From NCBI GenBank assembly GCA_035609245.1, contig CP141202.1, forward strand, positions 1 to 64,000: a DNA stretch of 64,000 bases, read 5' to 3'. Shown here one piece after another: positions 26,039-34,479 of the stretch (the first letter of the stretch is position 1; each line of letters opens with the position of its first letter). The notes beneath the pieces were generated by a model. That model saw only the letters and a list, made by a program, of their open reading frames with translations, was not told where the DNA came from and ran no database searches. The position numbers and the translations under genes were made by a program. Source of the DNA: Bacteroidales bacterium MB20-C3-3 (GTDB lineage Bacteria > Bacteroidota > Bacteroidia > Bacteroidales > UBA932).

Positions 26039-26778
26039 GGGTGGTCACCAGGGGTAGTTATATTAATTCCAAATTCTTTTGCTACAGAGCTCTGCTTGAA
26101 TGGGTTGATTTTTTGAACTTTGCCTTCAAATTCAAAAAACGACCCTGTGTTTTTGAACCAAAAAGTTGTTCCTGCTTTAAGACAGTGGTCACGTATATCT
26201 AGAATCCAATCATAATTACATATTCGTGCCTCTCGTCCTGTTTCGCCACCTACGGTAACATGGTCTATTCCATTTAGATAGGCCGATATATCAATAGCCT
26301 CCAAAAGAGGTGCTGCCGCTATAAACCTCCGTTTAATAGGGTAGGATAGAAATAGGGGAAGCCGATAATCGGCTGACTCCTGATTTTCAATTGTGCACCC
26401 GATATTCACATTATCATATCCATCACCCCAGTCGTTAGGGAGAGAGATGTTAAAGCGGTCAATGCGTTTAGTTAAAATCAAAAAGTCAAGGTCAGGTCGT
26501 TTTTTTATCATTGCCCAGGCCTCTGCACGCCAATCATCGGCTTCCGCAATAAAGAAATCGGTTGAGAAACAAGTAGCAACAACCTTTCCGCCGGGAATCC
26601 TGTATGTGCCTTTCGTAGTTTTAGTTATCGGTTTATCAAATTCTTCGGTTTTATATACTCTGTTTTGTCCGTAACGTTTTGAAAACGGGCCATAGTAATA
26701 GCAGTAAGTACAACCATCGCTTATTTTATAACAACCTGTCCACGGGTCCCAGTTCATATTTTGAGTTAATTTCATCAA
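26032..26778 (-). CDS. Gp37/Gp68 (DUF5131) family protein
   Basis: 248 residues. The N-terminus [20 protein letters not shown] carries the spaced Cys triplet of the phage Gp37/Gp68 (DUF5131) family, which is related to radical-SAM proteins such as spore photoproduct lyase. Later motifs FLILTKRIDRF, NVNIGCTIENQESAD and HVTVGGETG are also typical. The function is unknown. Its start overlaps the end of hipA by 53 bases, an unusually long coding overlap, and its stop lies in the 42-bp repeat. The overlap and shared strand suggest co-expression with HipBA. Confidence 0.85.
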   Translation of the reverse strand: MMKLTQNMNWDPWTGCYKISDGCTYCYYYGPFSKRYGQNRVYKTEEFDKPITKTTKGTYRIPGGKVVATCFSTDFFIAEADDWRAEAWAMIKKRPDLDFLILTKRIDRFNISLPNDWGDGYDNVNIGCTIENQESADYRLPLFLSYPIKRRFIAAAPLLEAIDISAYLNGIDHVTVGGETGREARICNYDWILDIRDHCLKAGTTFWFKNTGSFFEFEGKVQKINPFKQSSVAKEFGINITTPGDHPR

Positions 26779-27826
26779 TTATTCCATTCATCCGTTGTCT
26801 GTTAAGTCCGGATTTTATACCCACGGCCAATACATCATCTTTTGACGGATCTCCATTATTGTTTACAGTTGTTGTGTGGAAACCGTTGAATCCGTTGCCT
26901 GGGAGCAGGTCGTAGGCAGGGGAGAGCCTCCACTCTCCGTCAATAAGCTGGAATGAGAAGTTTTTGGCGTGGTCATCTCTGTTCTTAATTGCAACATTAA
27001 AGACCATCTGCCTGAATAGTGAATGGACCTCCTCCATATTCTTTGTGAGAATGTGACATAACTGCAGAAGGTCACTATAGTCAAGACTCGGGATTCTGTA
27101 GTCGGCATTCAGCAATCCGGCGGCACTAACTGTGTGGATCTTCCCCCGGGGAGTTCTGTCAAATCTTTCCGTTCCAAAATATTTACCCTCAAACAATCGG
27201 GTTTCCGGCATTCTGATACCGCACCTCTTGGCAAGTAAAGAGTAATTGTATTCAATTTCACCAATATTCTCAGGGTCAGATGCTGTTCTGAATTTTACAA
27301 GCCACTCTTTGCCATCAATTTTCACAAATACCTTTGGCCTTGCACCACCCGAAGAGCCTCCGTATCTATATAAAGTATCAAGCGAGCCCTCTTCATAGTC
27401 CGATGTCAGGATTTTCAGAGTATCATCGGCCAGTCTGTTAAGGTCTATGAACTCTTCTTCCATTCTGAGGCTATTATTCGGCCTATATTCAAGCGCACCC
27501 CGGCCCGAACTGCCCACCAATGTGAGCCTTTGGAGAACCGAGAGTTTATAGGGATTAATCCCTTTGCTTTTCAGATACCTGTCGAGTATGAGGGCTCCCC
27601 ATCCGTCCGGCAGGCTGTCGTCAAATACGCCAAATCCTCCGTTAAATGGGGTTCGTTTTGCAATAAATACCTCTTTTTTGAGCGGAAGGCCAAAGGGGGA
27701 GATTGACTTACCGGTCTGTAAATAATCGGGGTCGTATTCAAAAGCGCAAAGTGAGTCAGCAGTCTGAGCAATCCGCCCCACCTTTACTTTATTCATAAAT
27801 ACATCTATGACCTTAATTTCATTCAT
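26726..27826 (-). CDS. hipA: HipA-type serine/threonine kinase toxin
   Basis: 366 residues. The couple_hipA N-terminal region (KVGRIAQTADSLCAFEYD) is followed by SSGGARPKVFVK, the catalytic loop NRDDHAKNFSF and the metal-binding LSPAYDLLPG. HipA of E. coli phosphorylates glutamyl-tRNA synthetase and causes dormancy. Other HipA proteins target other synthetases. It is somewhat shorter than the usual 400-440 residues at the C-terminal end, where it overlaps the Gp37-like gene. It overlaps hipB by 8 bases. Confidence 0.9.
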   Translation of the reverse strand: MNEIKVIDVFMNKVKVGRIAQTADSLCAFEYDPDYLQTGKSISPFGLPLKKEVFIAKRTPFNGGFGVFDDSLPDGWGALILDRYLKSKGINPYKLSVLQRLTLVGSSGRGALEYRPNNSLRMEEEFIDLNRLADDTLKILTSDYEEGSLDTLYRYGGSSGGARPKVFVKIDGKEWLVKFRTASDPENIGEIEYNYSLLAKRCGIRMPETRLFEGKYFGTERFDRTPRGKIHTVSAAGLLNADYRIPSLDYSDLLQLCHILTKNMEEVHSLFRQMVFNVAIKNRDDHAKNFSFQLIDGEWRLSPAYDLLPGNGFNGFHTTTVNNNGDPSKDDVLAVGIKSGLNRQRMNGIIDEINSKYELGPVDRLL

Positions 27827-27857
27827 TTCGTGAACCCCGCTTTCTCTTTTTTACCTC
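27816..27857. repeat. 42-bp direct repeat, copy B (hipB-hipA junction)
   Basis: 40 of 42 bases match 25997-26038. It is coding here, for the last residues of HipB and the first of HipA. Confidence 0.85.
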
Positions 27858-28136
27858 ATATTCATTGATGATTTCGTCAAGAGTCTGATACGATTTTTTT
27901 GTGAAAAGGGCAGCGAATGACTCTGTATCGTCAAGAGCAATGGCACATAATACCAGATTCTTGAGAGTTATTTCACCGCTGTTTTCAAAATTACGATATG
28001 CATCATAGCCCACTCCGGCTCTTTTTGCAAATGCCTTTTGGGTGAGATTTAGCTCCAGTCGCCTCTCTTTAACCCTCTCTGCAATTCCTTTGAGAATTGA
28101 TTCAGGAGATGAGTTTATAATTGTGTTTATATGCAT
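27819..28136 (-). CDS. hipB: HipB-like XRE-family antitoxin
   Basis: 105 residues with a helix-turn-helix of the Cro/C1 type at about residues 17-60 (RRLELNLTQKAFAKRAGVGYDAYRNFE). The basic C-terminus (VKKRKRGSRNE) overlaps the 42-bp repeat. Encoded directly before hipA with an 8-base overlap, it should bind HipA and repress the operon. No clear operator palindrome was identified upstream. Confidence 0.85.
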   Translation of the reverse strand: MHINTIINSSPESILKGIAERVKERRLELNLTQKAFAKRAGVGYDAYRNFENSGEITLKNLVLCAIALDDTESFAALFTKKSYQTLDEIINEYEVKKRKRGSRNE

Positions 28137-28307
28137 GATTAAGCCTATAAATATGGAGATAGTGTGCTTTCATACACAATTATAAAGATAGGGATAATTT
28201 ATTTGATTCCAAACTAAATTTCCACCACGGAAGTAGTTTAAAGCCCTTAAACAATTTTTTAATCAACTTGTTAAATATAAAAATAAAACCCTTAAACCTT
28301 AGAAATT

Positions 28308-29957
28308 ATGAACAAGATATCTAAAATAATAGTAGCAATCTCTTCTTTTTTGTTTTGTGTAGCGGTTTTACATGCCCAGGATCTACAACCAGCCTTTATA
28401 TTGAAAAAATCAACTAAAATAAAAATATGGGGCTATGAAGATGAAACAGGGAAAATGGTTATTAAACCAAAATACGAGTTCGCAGATGTTTTTGAAGACG
28501 GGAGAGCAAAGGTTTGGTACAAAAAAAAATATGGCTACATAGACAAAACAGGAAAAGAAATCATACCCATAAAATATGATGGAGCAAAATTATTTTCAGA
28601 AGATCTATTAGGCGTGAATCTAAAAGGTAAATGGGGATTTATAGATAAAACCGGAAAAGAGATTATTCCTCTGAAATATGAGGATGTCGGCAAATTTAAA
28701 GAAGGGCTTGCGGCGGTAAAGTTGACGGGAAAATGGGGATTTATTGATAAATCCGGTGCCCAAATTATCCCACTTCAATTCGAAGAGGTCAAGTATTTCT
28801 ACAATGGGATGTCCGGAGCTAAACTCAACAACCTTTGGGGAATTATTGATAAATCGGGAAATGAAATAGTTCCTTTTAAATATGTGGCTGTTAGTTACTT
28901 CGATAAAAATGAATATGTACAAGTAAAAATCAATAATGACACATGGAAATTTCTCGACATGAATGGGAAACTCTTTGATACTTACAGTAAAATAGTTGAA
29001 AATTATACATTTAATAATTCGTATAGCGATTATAAGAATTTCAAATCCTATTCCGGGGAAATGCTCTTTAGGCCGGTATATATTCCATTGCCTAACGGTC
29101 GTGGAAAAATAACCTATATTGATGGAAGCACATACGAGGGGTATATTTTTATGGGCAAGCCACAAGGAATGGGTGGAAAAATGGTATATGCTAATGGAGA
29201 TGTTTACGAGGGGGGGTGGAATGAAGGTGAATGTAATGGAGAGGGTACATTAACAAAAACAAATGGATACCGATATGAAGGAAACTGGAAAGCTGGTGCC
29301 CAGAATGGCAAAGGGAAACTGACTTATGGAGACGGCTCAATATATGAAGGAGATTTTGAAAATAATATTTGTAGCGGATATGGAATACTACGCTTTACAA
29401 CTGGCGACACCTACAACGGAAGGTTTATTCAAAACAAATTCGTGAAAGGAGAATATACATTTAATAACGGTGATGTTTATAAAGGGGATTTTGAAAATGA
29501 TCAAATTTTCGGGAATGGAAAAATGACCTATGCCAATGGAAAGGTGGAAGATGGATATTGGGAGAATAATAAATTTATCAGCAAGATATATAACGATGTC
29601 GCTGAAATCCCTTTTTCAGATGGGGGCAAATACACAGGTACATATATTATCATTTCAAACAATAAAATCCCGCACGGGAAGGGTCAGTTTAAATTTCTCA
29701 ATGGTGACTTCTATGAGGGAGATTTCAGGAATGGTAAAATACATGGCGAAGGTGATTATAAAGGTGCAAACGGAGACCGATATATCGGCGGTTTTGTAAA
29801 CCATCAAAGGGAAGGTAAGGGAAAAGAGATACATAAGAACGGGACAATATTTGAGGGTGATTATGTTAATGGTCTACCACATGGTAACGGAAGAGCAACC
29901 CTGCCGGATGGCAGAACAATTACCGGGAAATGGTACAAAGGAGAGTATCAAAGATAA
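28308..29957 (+). CDS. Secreted WG-repeat and MORN-repeat protein
   Basis: 549 residues with a signal peptide ending VAVLHAQ. Residues about 45-215 contain five WG repeats (pattern WGFIDKTGKEIIPLKY). Residues about 255-545 contain about eleven MORN repeats (pattern YEGDFENG, G.GKLTYANGD). Both repeat types form extended beta structures and usually bind proteins or lipids. No enzyme domain is visible. The next gene starts inside its last codons, so a four-gene cluster of exported or membrane proteins (28.3-31.4 kb) is likely one operon. Confidence 0.85.
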   Translation: MNKISKIIVAISSFLFCVAVLHAQDLQPAFILKKSTKIKIWGYEDETGKMVIKPKYEFADVFEDGRAKVWYKKKYGYIDKTGKEIIPIKYDGAKLFSEDLLGVNLKGKWGFIDKTGKEIIPLKYEDVGKFKEGLAAVKLTGKWGFIDKSGAQIIPLQFEEVKYFYNGMSGAKLNNLWGIIDKSGNEIVPFKYVAVSYFDKNEYVQVKINNDTWKFLDMNGKLFDTYSKIVENYTFNNSYSDYKNFKSYSGEMLFRPVYIPLPNGRGKITYIDGSTYEGYIFMGKPQGMGGKMVYANGDVYEGGWNEGECNGEGTLTKTNGYRYEGNWKAGAQNGKGKLTYGDGSIYEGDFENNICSGYGILRFTTGDTYNGRFIQNKFVKGEYTFNNGDVYKGDFENDQIFGNGKMTYANGKVEDGYWENNKFISKIYNDVAEIPFSDGGKYTGTYIIISNNKIPHGKGQFKFLNGDFYEGDFRNGKIHGEGDYKGANGDRYIGGFVNHQREGKGKEIHKNGTIFEGDYVNGLPHGNGRATLPDGRTITGKWYKGEYQR

Positions 29958-30184
29958 ACAGATGGCTTTTTGCAATAGCAATCGCCATTTTTTCTGCACT
30001 TCTGGTTGCATATGCTTATGACATTGATCAAGGCATCCCAATTAGTCTTGCAAGTACAAATGCAGCTAATCAGAAGATTCTGATGTCAGTAGCCGGTGCA
30101 TTAGGATTCAGAGGCAGCATTATTCTTGGAGTACTTGCCACAGGAGCCGGTATATATAACGCAATAAGAAAAAGCCGAACATGA
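29930..30184 (+). CDS. Small membrane protein of unknown function
   Basis: 84 residues with two hydrophobic segments (WLFAIAIAIFSALLVAYAY and GSIILGVLATGAGIY). Its ATG at 29930 lies 28 bases inside the MORN-repeat gene, and its stop overlaps the next gene's ATG in an ATGA, so it is probably translationally coupled to both. No family recognised. Confidence 0.6.
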   Translation: MVQRRVSKINRWLFAIAIAIFSALLVAYAYDIDQGIPISLASTNAANQKILMSVAGALGFRGSIILGVLATGAGIYNAIRKSRT

Positions 30185-30972
30185 AAACAATAAGATTAAT
30201 CAAGATATTTTGTCTTATGTCCTTAACACTCCTCTCCTTAACGCTCTACTCTTCTCCAGAGGGCTATCCCAAATCATATTCACCTGAAGAGCTGCTTCAA
30301 AAGATGCTCTCAGGTGAGTGCTTATCAAACTATAAGGCGGTAAAATGGTACGGCACACCGGGAGACATACATGAGTTTAACGGACTTCTTGGTGAAAACG
30401 GAACTTTATATTCGTTTATTGATACAACTTTTATTGTACAGAGAGGCAGTGATACAATGTATTATACGATATTCCGTACTGCCCCGATGATTATAAACGA
30501 ATATGGTGATTTTGTTAACTCTAACAATTGCCATGTTTGTGACGTAAACTTAGGATTATTTTCGTACACCATTGAAAATGACAGCATATATATTTATAAG
30601 TTTAAGCGAAACTTTGCGACTCATGGCTCATTTGGTGAGAAATCGTATGATTTGTCAATGGTTAACCTGGGAGATGGTTATGAACTGCTGAAAGTGGATG
30701 ATATTTATGAAGGGATGGGTACTACTTCTATTATCACAAGATTTTACATGGATGGTGAACTTAAGCTTAGCATGATATCGGCTGAGAATAACAGAGGTAG
30801 CCGGGACAATAACCAGAATGGTTATTATGAGTTTTCATCAGATTTTTCTTATGATAACAATGACCGAAGCATTATAATAAAGCAATCGGGATACAGGATA
30901 GATGAGAGGAGGGGTAGAAAAATACCGATATTTAAAATCCATAAAACAACCATAGATAATTATTCATTTTAA
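30181..30972 (+). CDS. Secreted protein of unknown function
   Basis: 263 residues starting with a signal peptide (MKTIRLIKIFCLMSLTLLSL, cleavage near LYSSPEG). The mature part is beta-rich with many Tyr and Asp. It contains two Cys in NNCHVCD and one upstream (GECLS). No known domain was recognised. It is coupled to the preceding small membrane protein by an ATGA overlap and followed 11 bases later by the DUF3592-like gene. Confidence 0.6.
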   Translation: MKTIRLIKIFCLMSLTLLSLTLYSSPEGYPKSYSPEELLQKMLSGECLSNYKAVKWYGTPGDIHEFNGLLGENGTLYSFIDTTFIVQRGSDTMYYTIFRTAPMIINEYGDFVNSNNCHVCDVNLGLFSYTIENDSIYIYKFKRNFATHGSFGEKSYDLSMVNLGDGYELLKVDDIYEGMGTTSIITRFYMDGELKLSMISAENNRGSRDNNQNGYYEFSSDFSYDNNDRSIIIKQSGYRIDERRGRKIPIFKIHKTTIDNYSF

Positions 30973-30983
30973 CAAAATGAGAT

Positions 30984-31448
30984 ATGAGGAAAATAGGAGT
31001 AATTCTGATAATAATAGGGTTTCTTTTTGGTATTCTTGGAGTAGTCTCATTCTGGCGAGACAATAGTTTCAAAAAAGCAAGCACCGCATCAAAAGCTATT
31101 GTTGATTCAGTGGATATAAAACCCATCCGGGACGGGCTTTCTAATATATTTTACTATCTGGTATATATGAGGGATGGCAGTATGGACACCCGGGAGCACC
31201 AAATTACAACGGAGTATACTATTAAAAACCCCATTCCATCCGCTGAAGAGTTGAAGTCAACAATTTTTTATGTGCATTATGTGCCATCAGCTAATAAAGA
31301 GAGAACATATTTCCCTGAACGGGTATATGTCAACAATAGCCCGGAATACGAAGGATTGTATAAAGAAGCGCTTTTTGGACAGATGTTAACCTTAATTTTG
31401 TTAGGTATTATGGTAAGGCTTTTTTTTAGAAGGGCTAGCAGGGGATAG
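30984..31448 (+). CDS. DUF3592-like membrane protein
   Basis: 154 residues with an N-terminal membrane segment (IGVILIIIGFLFGILGVVSFW) and a second near the C-terminus (GQMLTLILLGIMVRLFF). Between them lies a small beta domain containing the pattern VHYVPSANKERTYFPE, resembling the DUF3592 family (VxYxPxNP type). The function is unknown. It is last in the WG/MORN gene cluster. Confidence 0.65.
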   Translation: MRKIGVILIIIGFLFGILGVVSFWRDNSFKKASTASKAIVDSVDIKPIRDGLSNIFYYLVYMRDGSMDTREHQITTEYTIKNPIPSAEELKSTIFYVHYVPSANKERTYFPERVYVNNSPEYEGLYKEALFGQMLTLILLGIMVRLFFRRASRG

Positions 31449-31538
31449 CTTTCAATCTTTGCTCAATATTTAAGGAAATATTTGCAAAATCAATAATACT
31501 GAGTAAATTTACTAGTCTTATTGAGTAAATATTAGTTT

Positions 31539-32348
31539 ATGTTTGAACGTCCTTATTTGAGCTGATTAAGCCAAGAATAGAAGAGCCGAGAAAGTTTATT
31601 CAGAAGATTGATAATTGGAGTGAAATTGTAAAACAATAGTGGGATAAAGATACACGTGAGAACATCAATATAAAAGTTATTCTGCTTGGTTCGTCACGTC
31701 TTTTAATTCAAAAGGGGTTGGCCGAATCCTTAGCTGGTCGTTTTGAAACCCTATACTTGGGACATTGGTCTTATACAGAAATGCAAGAAGCATTTGGGTG
31801 GAATATCCAGTTGTCTATATTCCGGACAGATTCTTTCATATACAAAAATCATTGGACAACTTCAAGATGCAGGAAACACAACAACTCTGGCCAATTACCT
31901 GAAGCTGCATTCTGAATGCGGATTACTGGGAGGATTAGATAAATATGCCGGAGATATCATTCGTAAACGAGGTTCCAGTCCGAAGCTTCAGGTATATAAC
32001 AACGCCCTGATAACATCTCAGAGCAATGATACTTACGAAAAAGCGATAATAAATCCTGAATTATGGGGACGACTTGTTGAATCTTCTGTGGGTGTACATT
32101 TGATTAATTACACTATTTCCGAAAGATTTAATCTTTACTACTGGCGAGATGGTAACTACGAAGTTGATTTTATACTGGAAAAAGGAGATGAGGTAATAGG
32201 ACTTGAAGTGAAAAGTGGAATGAGAGCAGAGAACGCTGGTATGAGAGTATTTTCAGAAAGGTTTAACCCTAAAAAAGTCCTGCTTGTTGGAACAGGAGGA
32301 ATTCCTTATGATGAGTTTTTGAAGATAAATCCTAAAGAACTATTTTAA
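31539..32348 (+). pseudogene. Decayed DUF4143 ATPase
   Basis: The sequence reads MFERPYLS then a stop. In another frame it continues ELIKPRIEEPRKFIQ, jumps directly to NWSEIVKQ (a stop follows), then runs through ILLGSSRLLIQKGLAESLAGRFE and MQEAFGWNIQ. After another frame change, SGQILSYTKIIGQLQDAGNTTTL runs intact to the C-terminus (YWRDGNYEVDFIL, EVKSG). Against intact relatives the Walker A/B region and the segment after FGW are deleted. Two stops, two frame changes and two deletions make it non-functional. Confidence 0.85.
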
Positions 32349-32411
32349 TAATGGATGCTTACTTTTATCGGATGTTTACGAATAAAGGTGTCCATATATT
32401 GCCAAAGTATA

Positions 32412-33032
32412 TCAGCTGGCTATAAATAGAAAATATGGATCTCTGAATTGATATTCTTGGATTCCGTCCAGTGTATTATTTGTCTTAAATGATTCAATGA
32501 AGATCAGTTTACAAATATTAGATGTTATCTGAAAATCATTGTTGCGTTGATAAACGCCTAAATTTGGTCTTTTAATAAGGCCGGCTTCAATAAACATAGG
32601 AATAACGCTGTAAAGTGCGTTCTCTGTTGCTCTGTTACCACCATATTTATTTGAGAGGGCCCTTTTAATAGTTTCAGAATTGACTAAATTCTGTACACTA
32701 AGATATTTCCCCAAACACTGAAGTGTGTCAAACGCAAAGGCAAATGAACTGTTGAGTAGAGCTATTAGTATTAAATTTCTGTCATGTTTCTTTTTTATTG
32801 CTTGTTTTATGTATTCTTTATTTTCTTCAATAAATCCATTCAGTGAGTTACGTATAATAATCTTATCTACAATTCTCAGCGATTTTTTTAATCTATTCTC
32901 GCCTTTAAATTCAAGCTTTAATTGCTCCATAATGTAATTTTCACTGTAATAGCCGTTTAAATGGCTTTCCAATGCGGCATACAATGTATCCAATGGGATA
33001 CGCTGATTTATATCTATAGATTTATGATTCAT
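32412..33032 (-). CDS. brxA: BREX type 3 protein BrxA (DUF1819-like)
   Basis: 206 residues, mostly helical. It is the last gene of the operon and overlaps pglZ by 11 bases, exactly where type 3 BREX systems carry brxA, a DUF1819 protein of about 200 residues. Within it, DTLYAALESHLNGYYSENYI, ENRLKKSLRIVDKIIIRNSL and KYGGNRATENALYSVIPM are consistent with the family. BrxA of type 1 BREX is a DNA-binding helix-turn-helix protein. The assignment leans on position as well as sequence. Confidence 0.8.
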   Translation of the reverse strand: MNHKSIDINQRIPLDTLYAALESHLNGYYSENYIMEQLKLEFKGENRLKKSLRIVDKIIIRNSLNGFIEENKEYIKQAIKKKHDRNLILIALLNSSFAFAFDTLQCLGKYLSVQNLVNSETIKRALSNKYGGNRATENALYSVIPMFIEAGLIKRPNLGVYQRNNDFQITSNICKLIFIESFKTNNTLDGIQEYQFRDPYFLFIAS

Positions 33033-34479
33033 GTTTTATTTCTACAAATGGTATTAATACTTCCAGCAGGTGTGCTCCTCCATGTGTCACCAGTGATTCT
33101 TTATTTGAAAAACTTAGATCGGTTTTGAAATAAATGGCTTGTTCTTCCATTACCACTGAGTCACTTACTTCCGGATTATTAGCTATGAATTCTTCAGACA
33201 ACCATTTTTCTGAATACTCAATATGTCTCTCACTTCTGCTGCCTGATTTATTGGTTCCTAATTTTTCCCGTCCTTGCAAGCCTCTCCAACCTTTAGCCTG
33301 AATGTTTCCGTGATCTGATGTTAGAAAAACAGTAAACCCTCTCGAAATTAAATCATCAACCATCTGAATGATTCCACTTCGTTCAATCCAGTTATTGGTA
33401 AGCATTAGCAAATCGACATAGTCTGTCGAGCTATGCATTTTATCATCAAGGTCTTTAAAAACAATAGCCAATTTTGATACTGAATCAATGTTTGATAAAT
33501 CAATTTTCTCATGTTGATAGACCACTTCAAATGCATGACATCCTTTATCTTTCCAATACATTTTCCAGAGTTTTTCTTCACTCGTAGGACCTTGTCTGTA
33601 ATCAGATAGCGGGATATCACCACGAAAGATGGCTTGGCGTGACAGTTGTGTTATGGAAGGCAACCAAGAATATATTACCTCTTCATGTTTGGTCCCTGGT
33701 AAGCGGTTTTTCAATAATTCATATTGCCATAAAGCCATCCCGTCAACCACGATAAGAGCAATTTTCTTTTCTCGATAGTTAAAGTTGATATAATCCAGAA
33801 TTTTAGAAACAATTCGGGGCTTTTTTACAGCGCTTGAGTTTTTGGTTTGAGGATAACTCGTTTGCAAAGTCTCTAGAAAAACTGTATTGGCTTTGTTTAT
33901 TTGATCATACAATTCTTCAAATTTTGGAGTGCCAATGGTTTTCGAAATACCTTCAGCAATTAACCGACTTACTACAGCCCAATTGATCTCCTCCTCATGG
34001 AGCAATACATGCAATCCGTCAATGAATTCGGCCAAATTGTATTCTGGTTCAGAAGATGTGGCTTCATCTTTTAGTTTCTCAATATATTCCTGAGTCTCTT
34101 TTCTGCTTAGTCCAACTAATGGTTGATTTCTAAACAGTTTGTCGATAATCGAAAGATCTAATTCAATAAGAGATGGTATGTGATATGATTGCAAAAAATT
34201 AGCTAGACTAAATTCAATCGCTACCGCTTCATTTTTTATGTCTTCAAGATAATTGGCGTTGTCTTGACTAAGCAAAACAAGTAACCCATCAGGTTCTCGC
34301 ATTTCAAATGTTATGCGCTGTTCCATGCTGGTGCCATGATTGATTTCAATACCAATTGCCCCAAAGGCATCCTGTACATCGCTTCTGTATAAAAAGCGAT
34401 CGTTATTCTCCACCAAAAATACTTTTGCCGGATAACTTTTCAGACGGTCTGTGATATGTTGGATAAGTCCTTTAGCCAT
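33022..34479 (-). CDS. pglZ: BREX type 3 phosphatase-like protein PglZ
   Basis: 485 residues. The C-terminal half is the PglZ alkaline-phosphatase-superfamily domain. It contains ALIVVDGMALWQYELL (first metal Asp), the SWLPSITQLSRQAIFRGD stretch, FLTSDHGNIQAKG (Asp-His metal ligands) and VTHGGAHLLEVLIPF. PglZ is found in every BREX type and is needed for defence. It overlaps the helicase gene by 8 bases and brxA by 11, so translation is coupled through this part of the operon. Confidence 0.93.
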   Translation of the reverse strand: MAKGLIQHITDRLKSYPAKVFLVENNDRFLYRSDVQDAFGAIGIEINHGTSMEQRITFEMREPDGLLVLLSQDNANYLEDIKNEAVAIEFSLANFLQSYHIPSLIELDLSIIDKLFRNQPLVGLSRKETQEYIEKLKDEATSSEPEYNLAEFIDGLHVLLHEEEINWAVVSRLIAEGISKTIGTPKFEELYDQINKANTVFLETLQTSYPQTKNSSAVKKPRIVSKILDYINFNYREKKIALIVVDGMALWQYELLKNRLPGTKHEEVIYSWLPSITQLSRQAIFRGDIPLSDYRQGPTSEEKLWKMYWKDKGCHAFEVVYQHEKIDLSNIDSVSKLAIVFKDLDDKMHSSTDYVDLLMLTNNWIERSGIIQMVDDLISRGFTVFLTSDHGNIQAKGWRGLQGREKLGTNKSGSRSERHIEYSEKWLSEEFIANNPEVSDSVVMEEQAIYFKTDLSFSNKESLVTHGGAHLLEVLIPFVEIKHES

